From: an uncultured Methylococcaceae bacterium
GTDB taxonomy: Bacteria > Pseudomonadota > Gammaproteobacteria > Methylococcales > Methylococcaceae
NCBI GenBank assembly: GCA_903934875.1
Contig: CAIZPP010000054.1
Span: 1-40,975, forward strand
Reading direction: 5' to 3'
DNA: 40,975 nucleotides
A program made the translations under genes and the position numbers. The notes under the pieces were generated by a model. It made no database searches and was not told where the DNA came from. It worked only from the letters and a program-made list of their open reading frames with translations. This document shows positions 34,095 through 40,975 of the stretch, piece by piece (position 1 is the first letter of the stretch; every line of letters starts with the position of its first letter).

Positions 34095-37000
34095 GCACAC
34101 GCATTGCACTAACCCATCGAATTGACCTGCAGTTCAACCAGCAGGTTCAAGTTTCCACCCATTGGTTGCGACTGCGTCCGGCGCCGCATACCAAAGCGAT
34201 GATTGAGGCGTATTCGCTCAAGATCGAGGCGGAGCCGAATTTCCTCAACTGGGTGCGCGACCCTTATGAGAATTACCTCGCCAGACTGGACCTCCCCGAG
34301 CCGGTTTCCCGGCTAGGCTTGGTCGTCGAATTGATTGCGGAACTGTCCCCGGTCAATCCCTTCAATTTTCTCGTCGAACCTTACGCAGTCAAGTTTCCGT
34401 TTGAATATCCCAAACAACTTGCCAGGGAACTTGCCCCCTACCTGCGGGTGGGGGATGTCGGCCCTAGGCTTGCGGCTTGGTTGGCCGAGTTTAAGTTAAT
34501 GCCCGGCTATATCATGGAGCGCCTAGGCGAACTCAACTTGAAACTTTGCCAGGCATTTCCAGAGCGGCGTGACACTGGCCTGAGCTTAGAGCTGGACCTT
34601 GAGGCGATGTTGGACATAGGCCGAGCCTCAGCGGGCGATTTGGCTTGGCTGCTGACGCTCAGCCTGCGCAGCTTAGGTTTGGCTGCGCGTTTCACCTCCG
34701 GTTATATGGTGATGTTGGCACAGCCCGAAGGCGGTTTGGAGATAGCCAAGTTGCATGCCTGGGCCGAAGTCTATTTGCCTGGTGCCGGCTGGGTCGGTAT
34801 GGACCCCGCAGCCGGGATATTCACCGCAGAAGGCCACATTCCCTTGGCATCGGCCCCCGAACCTTTGCGGACATCGCCCATGGTCGGCACTTTTGAAGCC
34901 TGCGAAGAAACCCAAACCGAGAGCATCGGCTTGCGCCGTCTCGCACCCCAGCCCATTAACTGGCCTTATGCGGATAGCAATTGGGCCGACATACGGGCTT
35001 TGAGTGGAAAAATCGATGCCGCGTTAAAATCCCAATCCATCAATCTATCCTTGGGGCTAGATATCTCTTTCGTTTCCAGGCATCATTCCAGCGAACCGGA
35101 ATGGACCACGGCAGCGTTGGGGCAGAATAAGCGACTGGTGGCGTTGGAATTGTTGGACCGCCTGCGCAACTGCATAGCCCCTGGGGGCGTGCTCCATTTA
35201 GGGCAATGCGATTGGTATGCCGGCGAAAGCTTGCCGCGCTGGCGCTTGGGATGTTTTTTCCGTCTCGACGATGTGCCGATTTGGCGCAACCAGAAACTAC
35301 TCGGCTTCCAGCAGACTTCAGTCCCGATTAGTTCCTCCGATGCGAAACGTTTTAGCGAACTGCTGGCCTCCGAGCTGGGTGTCGCAGCGAGTTTCGTACA
35401 CCCAGCGCATGAAGACGGTTTGCACCAATTGTGGATGAATCGCAGTATTTTCGACTACAAGCCCGCCGTTGAGGATTTGCACGAGCCGACCCGCCGAAAA
35501 GCCCTGGCCGAGTTGCTTTCACAAGACAAAGGCGAGCCTGTCGGCTTTGTCTTGCCATTGCGCTGGGATGGCGCGAAGTCGCGTTGGTCCAGCGGAAATT
35601 GGACATTCCGCCGCAACGGCTTGTATTTGACTCCGGGTGACTTTTCGATAGGGTATCGGTTGCCCTTGGAAAGCCTGCCGACGGGAGAACTAGGCGCGGT
35701 GGAAGCCGATCCCGAGCGCTGCCAGTTTGAAGAAAGGCCAGTATTGGCGGAGGTCAGCGGCGAATTGAGCGCCAGATTTGCAGCCTTCGCCGCTGAACTT
35801 GCTGCCGACCCGGAGGCTGCGGATGTCGAGGGTTGTTACTCTGCCCGACCGCCTAGGACGGCGGTTTGCGTCCAAGTCCGCCAAGGCCGCTTGTTTGTGT
35901 TCCTGCCGCCCATGACGCACCTTGAACACTATTTGGACTTGGTCGCAGCGCTAGAATCCACCGCGACGAAGACGGGCATTCCAGTGATGCTAGAGGGATA
36001 CGAACCCCCCGAGGATTACCGTTTGGGCCGTCTGCTGGCCCAGCCAGAACCGGGAATGCTAAAGCTGTCGCTGCCTGAAGTGCAAGGCTTCGAACAGCAG
36101 CACCAGTTGGTCTTGGCCGCCTACCGGGAAGCCGAGCAGTGCGGCCTAAGGGGCGAACGCATCTTGACTGATGGGAAGCGCGAACCGCCCGGTGGCCGGG
36201 CAGAGATTCGCTTGGGCGGCATAACCCCGGCACAAAGCCCGTTTTTACAGCGGCCTGAGCTGCTCCGTTCGCTGATCGTTTACTGGCAGCGGCACCCCTG
36301 CCTCTCTTATCTGTTTACCGACCGCTCCATCGGTCCGGGGGGTTCGGCCCCGAGGCCCGACGAGGGGCGCGACGATGCCTTGTACGAGTTGGCAACCGCT
36401 TTGCAGCGCTTTCCGGCAGGCGCGACTTCCATGCCTTGGCTGCCAGACCGATTGCTACGCCACTTGCTTGCGGATGCGGCTGGTGATATGAAGCGGGCGG
36501 AGATTCGCATCGACCGCTTGTATCCGCCGGAACGGTCCAGTGCGCGTTTGGGGCGGATAGCGCTACGCTCGTTTGAAACCCCTCCCCATGCCCGTCTGGC
36601 CGGACTGCAATCGCTGCTGGTCATGGGCATTCTGGCGCATTTGGCACAGACACCGCAGGCGGGTGATTTGATCGACTGGGGCTCCTCGCTGCATGACCGT
36701 TTCATGCTGCCGCGGATTTTATGGAATGACCTGAAAACCGTACTTTGCGAACTTGATGCGTCCGGCTATCCGTTTCAGTTGGAGTGGTTCAAGCCATTTT
36801 TGGACCTGCGCTTTCCCCTTTTGGGGCAGATCCAAACGGGCGACATCGGTTTGCATCTGCGCCACGCCCACGAACCTTGGCCTGTGCTGGCCGAGGAGAC
36901 CACCGCGTCGGGTGTCTCACGCTTTGTCGATTCGGCCAATGCCAGGGTGGAAGTCACTTGCACCGGCCTGACCCCCTCGCGTTACGCACTGGTCTGCAAT

Positions 37001-37405
37001 GGTCATCGGACGCCGCTACAAGAAAGCGGAGTTGCGGGTGAGTTAGTGTGTGGTGTGCGTTTCAAGGCTTTCAATCCGCCTTCGACCCTGCATCCCACCA
37101 AACTGCCCGTGAACTCGCTGGTCTTCGACCTAGTGGATACTTGGACCGGAAAAGTCGTCCTCGGCTGCACCTATATCCCGCCACGTCCGGCGGTTTCCGG
37201 CCCGGTCGCGGCGGCGCCCTCAGCAGACCCTAGCGGTGACGGGCGCCCTTCTGACCGGCAGTCTTCAATGCCAGTCATCATGCCCGCATGGAGCACCGGC
37301 GCGGTGTTTTTGCCCGAGGGCAGCGGACTGAAAAAATTAGTACCCCCCAAACCCAGCTTCGACCTGCGCCATCCTTTTCTATTGGATTTGATTCGGGTTG
37401 GCTAA
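34091..37405 (+). CDS. Degenerate transglutaminase-like/DUF2126 paralogue
   Basis: 1104 aa, colinear with the preceding protein throughout (shared RSLGLAARF, LHAWAEVYLPGAGWVG, SPFLQRPELLRSL). The transglutaminase cysteine is replaced: SAGDLAW in place of SCRDTGW, codon GCG at 34631-34633 (A181). H222 and D238 remain. In the second domain GGEPTF has become GLDISF (E to D324) and TGGGNH has become PGGRAE (A704, E705). The C-terminus has an extra Pro/Ala/Ser-rich insert (about 1035-1070). The frame is open, without stops, and conserved structurally, so it looks like a maintained pseudoenzyme or a partner with changed activity rather than a pseudogene. Translationally coupled to its paralogue by ATGA. 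Confidence 0.88.
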   Translation: MSTRIALTHRIDLQFNQQVQVSTHWLRLRPAPHTKAMIEAYSLKIEAEPNFLNWVRDPYENYLARLDLPEPVSRLGLVVELIAELSPVNPFNFLVEPYAVKFPFEYPKQLARELAPYLRVGDVGPRLAAWLAEFKLMPGYIMERLGELNLKLCQAFPERRDTGLSLELDLEAMLDIGRASAGDLAWLLTLSLRSLGLAARFTSGYMVMLAQPEGGLEIAKLHAWAEVYLPGAGWVGMDPAAGIFTAEGHIPLASAPEPLRTSPMVGTFEACEETQTESIGLRRLAPQPINWPYADSNWADIRALSGKIDAALKSQSINLSLGLDISFVSRHHSSEPEWTTAALGQNKRLVALELLDRLRNCIAPGGVLHLGQCDWYAGESLPRWRLGCFFRLDDVPIWRNQKLLGFQQTSVPISSSDAKRFSELLASELGVAASFVHPAHEDGLHQLWMNRSIFDYKPAVEDLHEPTRRKALAELLSQDKGEPVGFVLPLRWDGAKSRWSSGNWTFRRNGLYLTPGDFSIGYRLPLESLPTGELGAVEADPERCQFEERPVLAEVSGELSARFAAFAAELAADPEAADVEGCYSARPPRTAVCVQVRQGRLFVFLPPMTHLEHYLDLVAALESTATKTGIPVMLEGYEPPEDYRLGRLLAQPEPGMLKLSLPEVQGFEQQHQLVLAAYREAEQCGLRGERILTDGKREPPGGRAEIRLGGITPAQSPFLQRPELLRSLIVYWQRHPCLSYLFTDRSIGPGGSAPRPDEGRDDALYELATALQRFPAGATSMPWLPDRLLRHLLADAAGDMKRAEIRIDRLYPPERSSARLGRIALRSFETPPHARLAGLQSLLVMGILAHLAQTPQAGDLIDWGSSLHDRFMLPRILWNDLKTVLCELDASGYPFQLEWFKPFLDLRFPLLGQIQTGDIGLHLRHAHEPWPVLAEETTASGVSRFVDSANARVEVTCTGLTPSRYALVCNGHRTPLQESGVAGELVCGVRFKAFNPPSTLHPTKLPVNSLVFDLVDTWTGKVVLGCTYIPPRPAVSGPVAAAPSADPSGDGRPSDRQSSMPVIMPAWSTGAVFLPEGSGLKKLVPPKPSFDLRHPFLLDLIRVG

Positions 37406-37409
37406 ACGG

Positions 37410-37432
37410 ATAACATCCTTACGGGATGTTAT
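37410..37432 (+). terminator. Hairpin after the transglutaminase pair
   Basis: ATAACATCC and GGATGTTAT form a perfect 9-bp stem with a TTACG loop five bases after the stop. No T-run follows, so termination strength is uncertain. From 37428 the sequence is repeated at 38829 (ttatagggc, ctgcggtagtaaagcaacat, a ctccctctccc hairpin). Confidence 0.5.
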
Positions 37433-37491
37433 AGGGCCCTGCGGTAGTAAAGCAACATTGAACTCCCTCTCCCTCCGGGAGAGGGTTTATG

Positions 37492-37730
37492 TACAGCGTT
37501 TTTTCTTGAATACCTTCGCCAATACCTCCAATTTTGGCACAGAACCGCCGATATAAAGGCCAAGCTGGTGCTTGGCGTTCCCATTGAGAGCGCCAAGCAC
37601 CAGCTTGGCGAAGGTATTTTTCTTAACAAAGAAAAATAATAAAGGACACGAAATCAAACCATCCTGTATGCGAATTGCTTTGCAAAATGATATAATCAAA
37701 CAAGTAACTCTTCGATATTAAAAACGCTGT
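37492..37730. repeat. Dispersed repeat unit interrupted by another element
   Basis: Matches 145-264: acagcgttttttctt at the left, then, after the insertion, aacaaagaaaaataataaagg, aaccatcctg, gctttgcaaaatgatataa and final aaaacgctgt (37721-37730). The right end precedes the endolysin-like gene's stop codon by two bases. Confidence 0.88.
37508..37618. mobile_element. MITE nested inside a dispersed repeat
   Basis: A 111-bp insertion with 14-bp terminal inverted repeats aataccttcgccaa (37509-37522 and 37605-37618) and a 19-bp perfect internal stem (37559-37577 and 37591-37609, gccaagctggtgcttggcg). The hexamer tttctt is present on both sides (37502-37507 and 37619-37624), consistent with target-site duplication; the uninterrupted homologue at 145-175 lacks the insertion. 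Confidence 0.88.
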
Positions 37731-37732
37731 AT

Positions 37733-38572
37733 TTAACTCAACAGCGCATAATACTCTTTAAAGTGTTTAATACGGTCATCTAAGCCAATGGTGCCGCCGT
37801 TGACTCGTTTGGTCACATGCGTAACTGCGGCATCCGTTGCCCCTTCATCACATAACCTCCATAGCCCATTGGAATCGAAGAAAAAAGCCGCCGATGCCAA
37901 GGGATATTTTTCCGCCACCAAGTCAGGATTTGCCACGATGTCTACGCCTATGAATTGGGCAAATTTTGTGTAATTCGACCTTCCTGTCAACTGAATATAA
38001 CCTCGCCCACGAAACGTATAACCATCGCCGCTGGCTTCATCACCATTGCCCATACGATTGGCATATACCCGTGCCGCGATTTTAGCAGGTTGCCGTGCAT
38101 ACCCCTCAGCGGTATTGCCGTGGAAATATTTTGGAAATATTTTCTTCAAGCCGTCGGCTGAATAATTCAGATTTTCGCTGGTAAATTTGAAGCCCCCGCT
38201 TTCATGTCCGCACTGCGCTAAAAAATGCGCCAAACGCAAGACATTTGTAATATTGAACTGTGCTGCTGTTTGTGGTATCTGTGAAATAACTGTAGCTGGA
38301 ATATGGTTTTCTAAATTGACCAACTTAAAATGACTGGCGGAGTTGGTGCAAGGGTCAGATATGGCTGTCACTAGGGTGTCAACCGCGGTTCCGACAAATA
38401 ATATTGCCCATGATGTGTCGTCCACAATACCATCCGCCGTCAAGCCATTATCTGTTTGCCATTGTTTGACTGCCGCCTCCGTTCCGGGACCAAAGCCACC
38501 ATCGGCAGCCAAGCCTAGTTTGGCTTGCAATTTTTCGACATCTTCACCTTGCGAACCTCTTTTTAACAACAT
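37733..38572 (-). CDS. GH19 chitinase/endolysin-type enzyme with peptidoglycan-binding domain
   Basis: 279 aa. Residues 1-58 form a PG_binding_1 domain (LLKRGSQGEDVEKLQAKLGL, FGPGTEAAVKQWQ). Residues about 95-279 match GH19 lysozymes: HFLAQCGHESGGFKFTSENL has the catalytic pair E124 and E133, then YTFRGRGYIQLTGRSNYTKF and FFDSNGLW. Such proteins are phage endolysins or secreted cell-wall hydrolases. No signal peptide, holin or phage gene is nearby, so it may be a prophage remnant, a toxin effector, or exported another way. ATG at 38572 has an ideal GGAGG seven bases upstream. It lies between repeats, its stop two bases from one. Confidence 0.88.
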   Translation of the reverse strand: MLLKRGSQGEDVEKLQAKLGLAADGGFGPGTEAAVKQWQTDNGLTADGIVDDTSWAILFVGTAVDTLVTAISDPCTNSASHFKLVNLENHIPATVISQIPQTAAQFNITNVLRLAHFLAQCGHESGGFKFTSENLNYSADGLKKIFPKYFHGNTAEGYARQPAKIAARVYANRMGNGDEASGDGYTFRGRGYIQLTGRSNYTKFAQFIGVDIVANPDLVAEKYPLASAAFFFDSNGLWRLCDEGATDAAVTHVTKRVNGGTIGLDDRIKHFKEYYALLS

Positions 38573-38664
38573 AGTACACCTCCGCAAACAATTGATTTGT
38601 TGAATAGTAGGATCATCCAGGGCTTATAGACTCCTGATGCCCTTCAAGTAACCATTTTATGTTG

Positions 38665-38674
38665 AAAACGCTGT
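38665..38674. repeat. Isolated dispersed repeat end
   Basis: tcaagtaaccattttatgttg and then aaaacgctgt (38665-38674): a right end without a recognisable left partner, lying upstream of the endolysin-like gene. Confidence 0.7.
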
Positions 38675-38828
38675 ATCAGCGTTACCCTTTTGAAATACGA
38701 TGCAATAGCAAGGGTCTTATAGGTTGACTTTTAGCCGAGCATATTAACCCATTAGATTGGCTGCATCGACATTTTTCATGCATCATGCTAAATTTTAGAC
38801 ACCATCCAACAGTCCGGCACCCCATTTT

Positions 38829-38999
38829 GTTATAGGGCGCTGCGGTAGTAAAGCAACATCGAACTCCCTCTCCAACCGGGAGAGGGTTGCCGCAAGCAAT
38901 GTGCCGCGACAAAACCACCCTTTTGGCAACATCGAACTCCCTCTCCCACCGGGAGAGGGTTGGGGTGAGGGCAAATCGAATGTAGCTTTACTACCGAAG
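38829..38999. repeat. Inverted-repeat element with ctccctctccc hairpins
   Basis: cggtagtaaagc (38843-38854) and gctttactaccg (38985-38996) are perfect terminal inverted repeats. Inside are two copies of gcaacatcgaactccctctc followed by a cgggagaggg return arm (about 38853-38886 and 38929-38960). A third copy is at 37451-37485. This occupies most of the gap before the SulP gene. Confidence 0.8.
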
Positions 39000-39037
39000 C
39001 CATCTATAAGCCACCCTCCACACTCAGGCAACGTCCA

Positions 39038-40807
39038 ATGAATTCTTTTGTCAATTTAAGCTTTAAATATAGCTGGGACGCAGTGCGCTGCGATCTAGTG
39101 GCTGGTGCGACGGTCGCTGCGATTGCCATACCGCAGGCAATGGCCTATGCGCTGATTGCCGGCGTCGATCCCCGCTTTGGCCTTTACTCAGCCATTGTGG
39201 TGACAATCATTGCCTCTATGCTCGGCTCATCCTCGCATCTGATCAACGGGCCGACCAATGCCATCTCACTTCTTGTCTTCGGTGCGCTGGCCGGATTTGA
39301 TGAGCGCTTTGCCACTTATCAAGCGATGTTTCTGCTGGCAATCCTGGTCGGCATCATCCAAATACTGATTGCAGTCTTCAAACTTGGCGATTTGACGCGG
39401 TATGTCTCCGAATCCGTCATACTGGGCTTCATGGCGGGTGCCGGCGTACTGGTGGGGGTCGGGCAAGTCGGCAATTTCTTAGGGGCGGCAAAGAAGGGAA
39501 CCGGCGACCAGTCTGTGCTGGTGCAGCTCTGGGAAACGCTCACCAAGGGTGGGCCGTTTAATCCACGCGCCATAGGCTTAGGCGTGGGAACTATTGTGCT
39601 GGTCTTGCTCTTGCGTAAGCTGATCAGCCGGTATCGTCTGCCACAAATGGATATGCTGCTGGGCTTGATCGCTGCCTCTTTGATAGCCGGGTTCTACCAT
39701 TGGTCAGTGCCGGATGCGGATGGCAAAACGATCATCTCCGTGGTCGGCAAAGTCCCTGCCGCACTGCCTTCATTCCACATTCCAGAGATCGATATTGGCT
39801 GGGTTGCCAAATTGTCCAGCGGTGCCGTCGCGATTTCCCTACTTGGCCTGCTTGAAGCGCTGGCTGTCGCGAAGTCGATTGCCACCTACACTCGCCAGCC
39901 TCTTGATTACAACCGCCAGTGCCTAGCCGAAGGGGTCGCCAATCTCGGTGGTGGTTTTTTCCAGTGCATGCCCGGCTCCGGCTCGCTGACGCGCTCGTCA
40001 ATCAACTTCCAAGCCGGTGGCGCTACCCGCATGTCCGGCATCTATGCGGGGGTGATCGTGGCCATCGTCGTTCTTCTGTTTGGACCTTATGCGTGTTTCA
40101 TTCCCAAATCCGCGTTGGCCGGCCTGCTATTCATCACAGCAGCCCGGCTGATAGACTGGGAAAGGCTTGCCTATGCGTTCCGTGCCTCCCATTTCGACGC
40201 GGCACTGGTCTTGGTGACGGCCTTTTCGGCGATCTTCATCAGCGTCGACGAATCCATACTCATTGGCGTTGGCCTTTCCATCATCCTGTTCGTTCCCCGC
40301 GCCTCCAAGCTGGTGGTGCGGGAACTGGTGGTTACGCCAGGGCGGGTTGTGCGCGAGCGCCTGCCGCAAGACCCGTCTGCGCATGCGGTGCTGATCTACG
40401 ACTTGGAAGGTGAGCTTTTCTTTGGCGCTGCCCCGGAGCTTGATCGTTATCTGGAAGACTTCAAGGAAACAGCGGTCCGCTCCGGCATCCAGTGTCTAAT
40501 CTTGCGCTTTAGGCGTACCCGCAACCCGGATGTGGTGGCCATCGAGCATCTCGAACGTTTCCTGCGCAATACCGAAAAGCTAGGCATTACGGTCCTGCTG
40601 GCCGGTGTCCGCCCCGACCTGGCAAAAATACTGGACAACGCCCGCTTCTCGAATTGGTTGCCCGCCGACCGCATCTTTCCTGAGCAAGGCCAACAATACT
40701 CGGCTACGCTCGATGCGGTGCGATACGCTTACAAACTGTTGGGCCAGAGGGGGGTGGAAAACAATTTCGACAGGGACCAAGAAGAAGCGTTCTATTATAT
40801 GATTTAG
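39038..40807 (+). CDS. SulP family anion transporter with STAS domain
   Basis: 589 aa. The membrane part (1-about 420) has the SulP opening DLVAGATVAAIAIPQAMAYA, GLYSAIVVTIIASMLGSS, NGPTNAISLLVFGAL, and CMPGSGSLTRSSINFQAGG in the later helices (cited in part). A cytoplasmic STAS domain follows (about 446-555; VLIYDLEGELFFGAAPELD). It carries sulfate, bicarbonate or another anion; sequence alone does not say which. No carbonic anhydrase or sulfate-assimilation gene is adjacent. The ATG lies just after a repeat-rich gap. The TAG stop overlaps the CRISPR-repeat stub at 40806. Confidence 0.93.
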   Translation: MNSFVNLSFKYSWDAVRCDLVAGATVAAIAIPQAMAYALIAGVDPRFGLYSAIVVTIIASMLGSSSHLINGPTNAISLLVFGALAGFDERFATYQAMFLLAILVGIIQILIAVFKLGDLTRYVSESVILGFMAGAGVLVGVGQVGNFLGAAKKGTGDQSVLVQLWETLTKGGPFNPRAIGLGVGTIVLVLLLRKLISRYRLPQMDMLLGLIAASLIAGFYHWSVPDADGKTIISVVGKVPAALPSFHIPEIDIGWVAKLSSGAVAISLLGLLEALAVAKSIATYTRQPLDYNRQCLAEGVANLGGGFFQCMPGSGSLTRSSINFQAGGATRMSGIYAGVIVAIVVLLFGPYACFIPKSALAGLLFITAARLIDWERLAYAFRASHFDAALVLVTAFSAIFISVDESILIGVGLSIILFVPRASKLVVRELVVTPGRVVRERLPQDPSAHAVLIYDLEGELFFGAAPELDRYLEDFKETAVRSGIQCLILRFRRTRNPDVVAIEHLERFLRNTEKLGITVLLAGVRPDLAKILDNARFSNWLPADRIFPEQGQQYSATLDAVRYAYKLLGQRGVENNFDRDQEEAFYYMI

Positions 40808-40872
40808 TGAAGTTACGCGGTCTCCGGAGTGGCTTGGTCCGACGTTTCTAAGCTGCCTGTGCGGCAGTGAAG
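40806..40872 (-). CRISPR. Minimal type I-F CRISPR remnant: repeat, 32-nt spacer, 7-nt stub
   Basis: 40845-40872 reads TTTCTAAGCTGCC then TGTGC then GGCAGTGAAG. It equals the known Yersinia-type I-F repeat at 27 of 28 positions, with the palindromic stem CTGCC/GGCAG. The seven bases AGTGAAG, the same variant end, recur at 40806-40812, leaving exactly 32 nt between, the standard I-F spacer length. On the minus strand this is repeat-spacer-truncated terminal repeat. No further repeat is seen to the right before 40975, and no cas gene is in the window. Confidence 0.75.
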
Positions 40873-40942
40873 TAACTGATGTTACGCAGAGGCCCCTGCG
40901 CTGTTATCGGCAAAGGATTGCTGACCTGAGGCGTTTCGTTTT

Positions 40943-40968
40943 GGAGTGTCAAGGCCTGCCTTGACAGG
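40943..40968. repeat. Second copy of the ggagtg-caaggcctgccttg repeat
   Basis: ggagtgtcaaggcctgcc, then ttgacagg, corresponds to the inner arm of 9354-9484. It is probably the left half of an element continuing beyond the window. Confidence 0.6.
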
Positions 40969-40975
40969 CAAAGCA

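Noticed and set aside
34091-37405. Second transglutaminase gene as a simple pseudogene
   Set aside because: The frame is intact over 1,104 codons with conserved structural blocks, which is better explained by a retained pseudoenzyme.
37451-38960. Three ctccctctccc...gggagaggg hairpins considered as a CRISPR array
   Set aside because: Spacing is irregular, the units sit inside a larger inverted-repeat element, and there are no uniform spacers.
40873-40975. A second full I-F repeat right of 40872
   Set aside because: The position 32 nt further on (from 40905) shows no repeat-like sequence, so only one full repeat is claimed.

Overview
The window looks like the chromosome of a gammaproteobacterium of moderate GC. 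The backbone is typical of that class: map and glnD read leftward, away from rpsB-tsf-pyrH-frr-uppS-cdsA-dxr-rseP, and cytochrome c maturation is System I (ccmABC). Other housekeeping genes are hemN, mobA, nadA, a DsbC-type isomerase, mltB and a tRNA-Lys. A methanotroph-like or related lineage rich in miniature repeats is my guess; no methane-oxidation gene is present to test it.

Left part (1-6.6 kb): hemN, a solute-binding-like protein and mobA lie among short dispersed repeats. They are followed by an AT-richer, repeat-bracketed gene for a TIR-ROCO-TIR protein, a probable NAD-linked defence or signalling GTPase. From 6.3 to 9.3 kb, ccmA-ccmB-ccmC are followed, where ccmD would be expected, by a PD-(D/E)XK-like gene and a ribbon-helix-helix antitoxin-like gene. 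From 9.5 to 11.7 kb come a small coiled-coil membrane protein, nadA, a rhodanese lipoprotein and a small acidic protein.

Centre (11.7-22.9 kb): this is the conserved translation, lipid and envelope block. glnD and map are coupled on the minus strand. The rpsB operon starts from a good sigma-70-type promoter and a long leader, and its downstream genes are tightly packed (cdsA/dxr share ATGA). The block ends after rseP at a repeat, where many gammaproteobacteria continue with bamA.

Right part (23-41 kb): a DsbC-like protein with a duplicated N-terminal motif, a relic of a DUF1778 antitoxin, tRNA-Lys, DUF2076 and DUF1348 proteins, and an overlapping pair of unknown genes. Then come a DUF4124 protein, mltB and an orphan ParA-like ATPase. 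Next is a translationally coupled pair of giant transglutaminase/DUF2126 proteins; the second has lost the catalytic cysteine and other conserved positions. A GH19 endolysin-like lysozyme and a SulP transporter follow. At the right edge, touching the SulP stop codon, is a minimal type I-F CRISPR remnant: one full repeat, a 32-nt spacer and a 7-nt repeat stub.

Almost every large gap holds miniature repeats. About twenty ends of one family (acagcgtttt or its complement) are present. Several directly abut or supply stop codons, and at least two elements show apparent target-site duplications, one of them nested inside another repeat. No transposase gene is visible, so these elements would have to be moved from elsewhere or be fossils.
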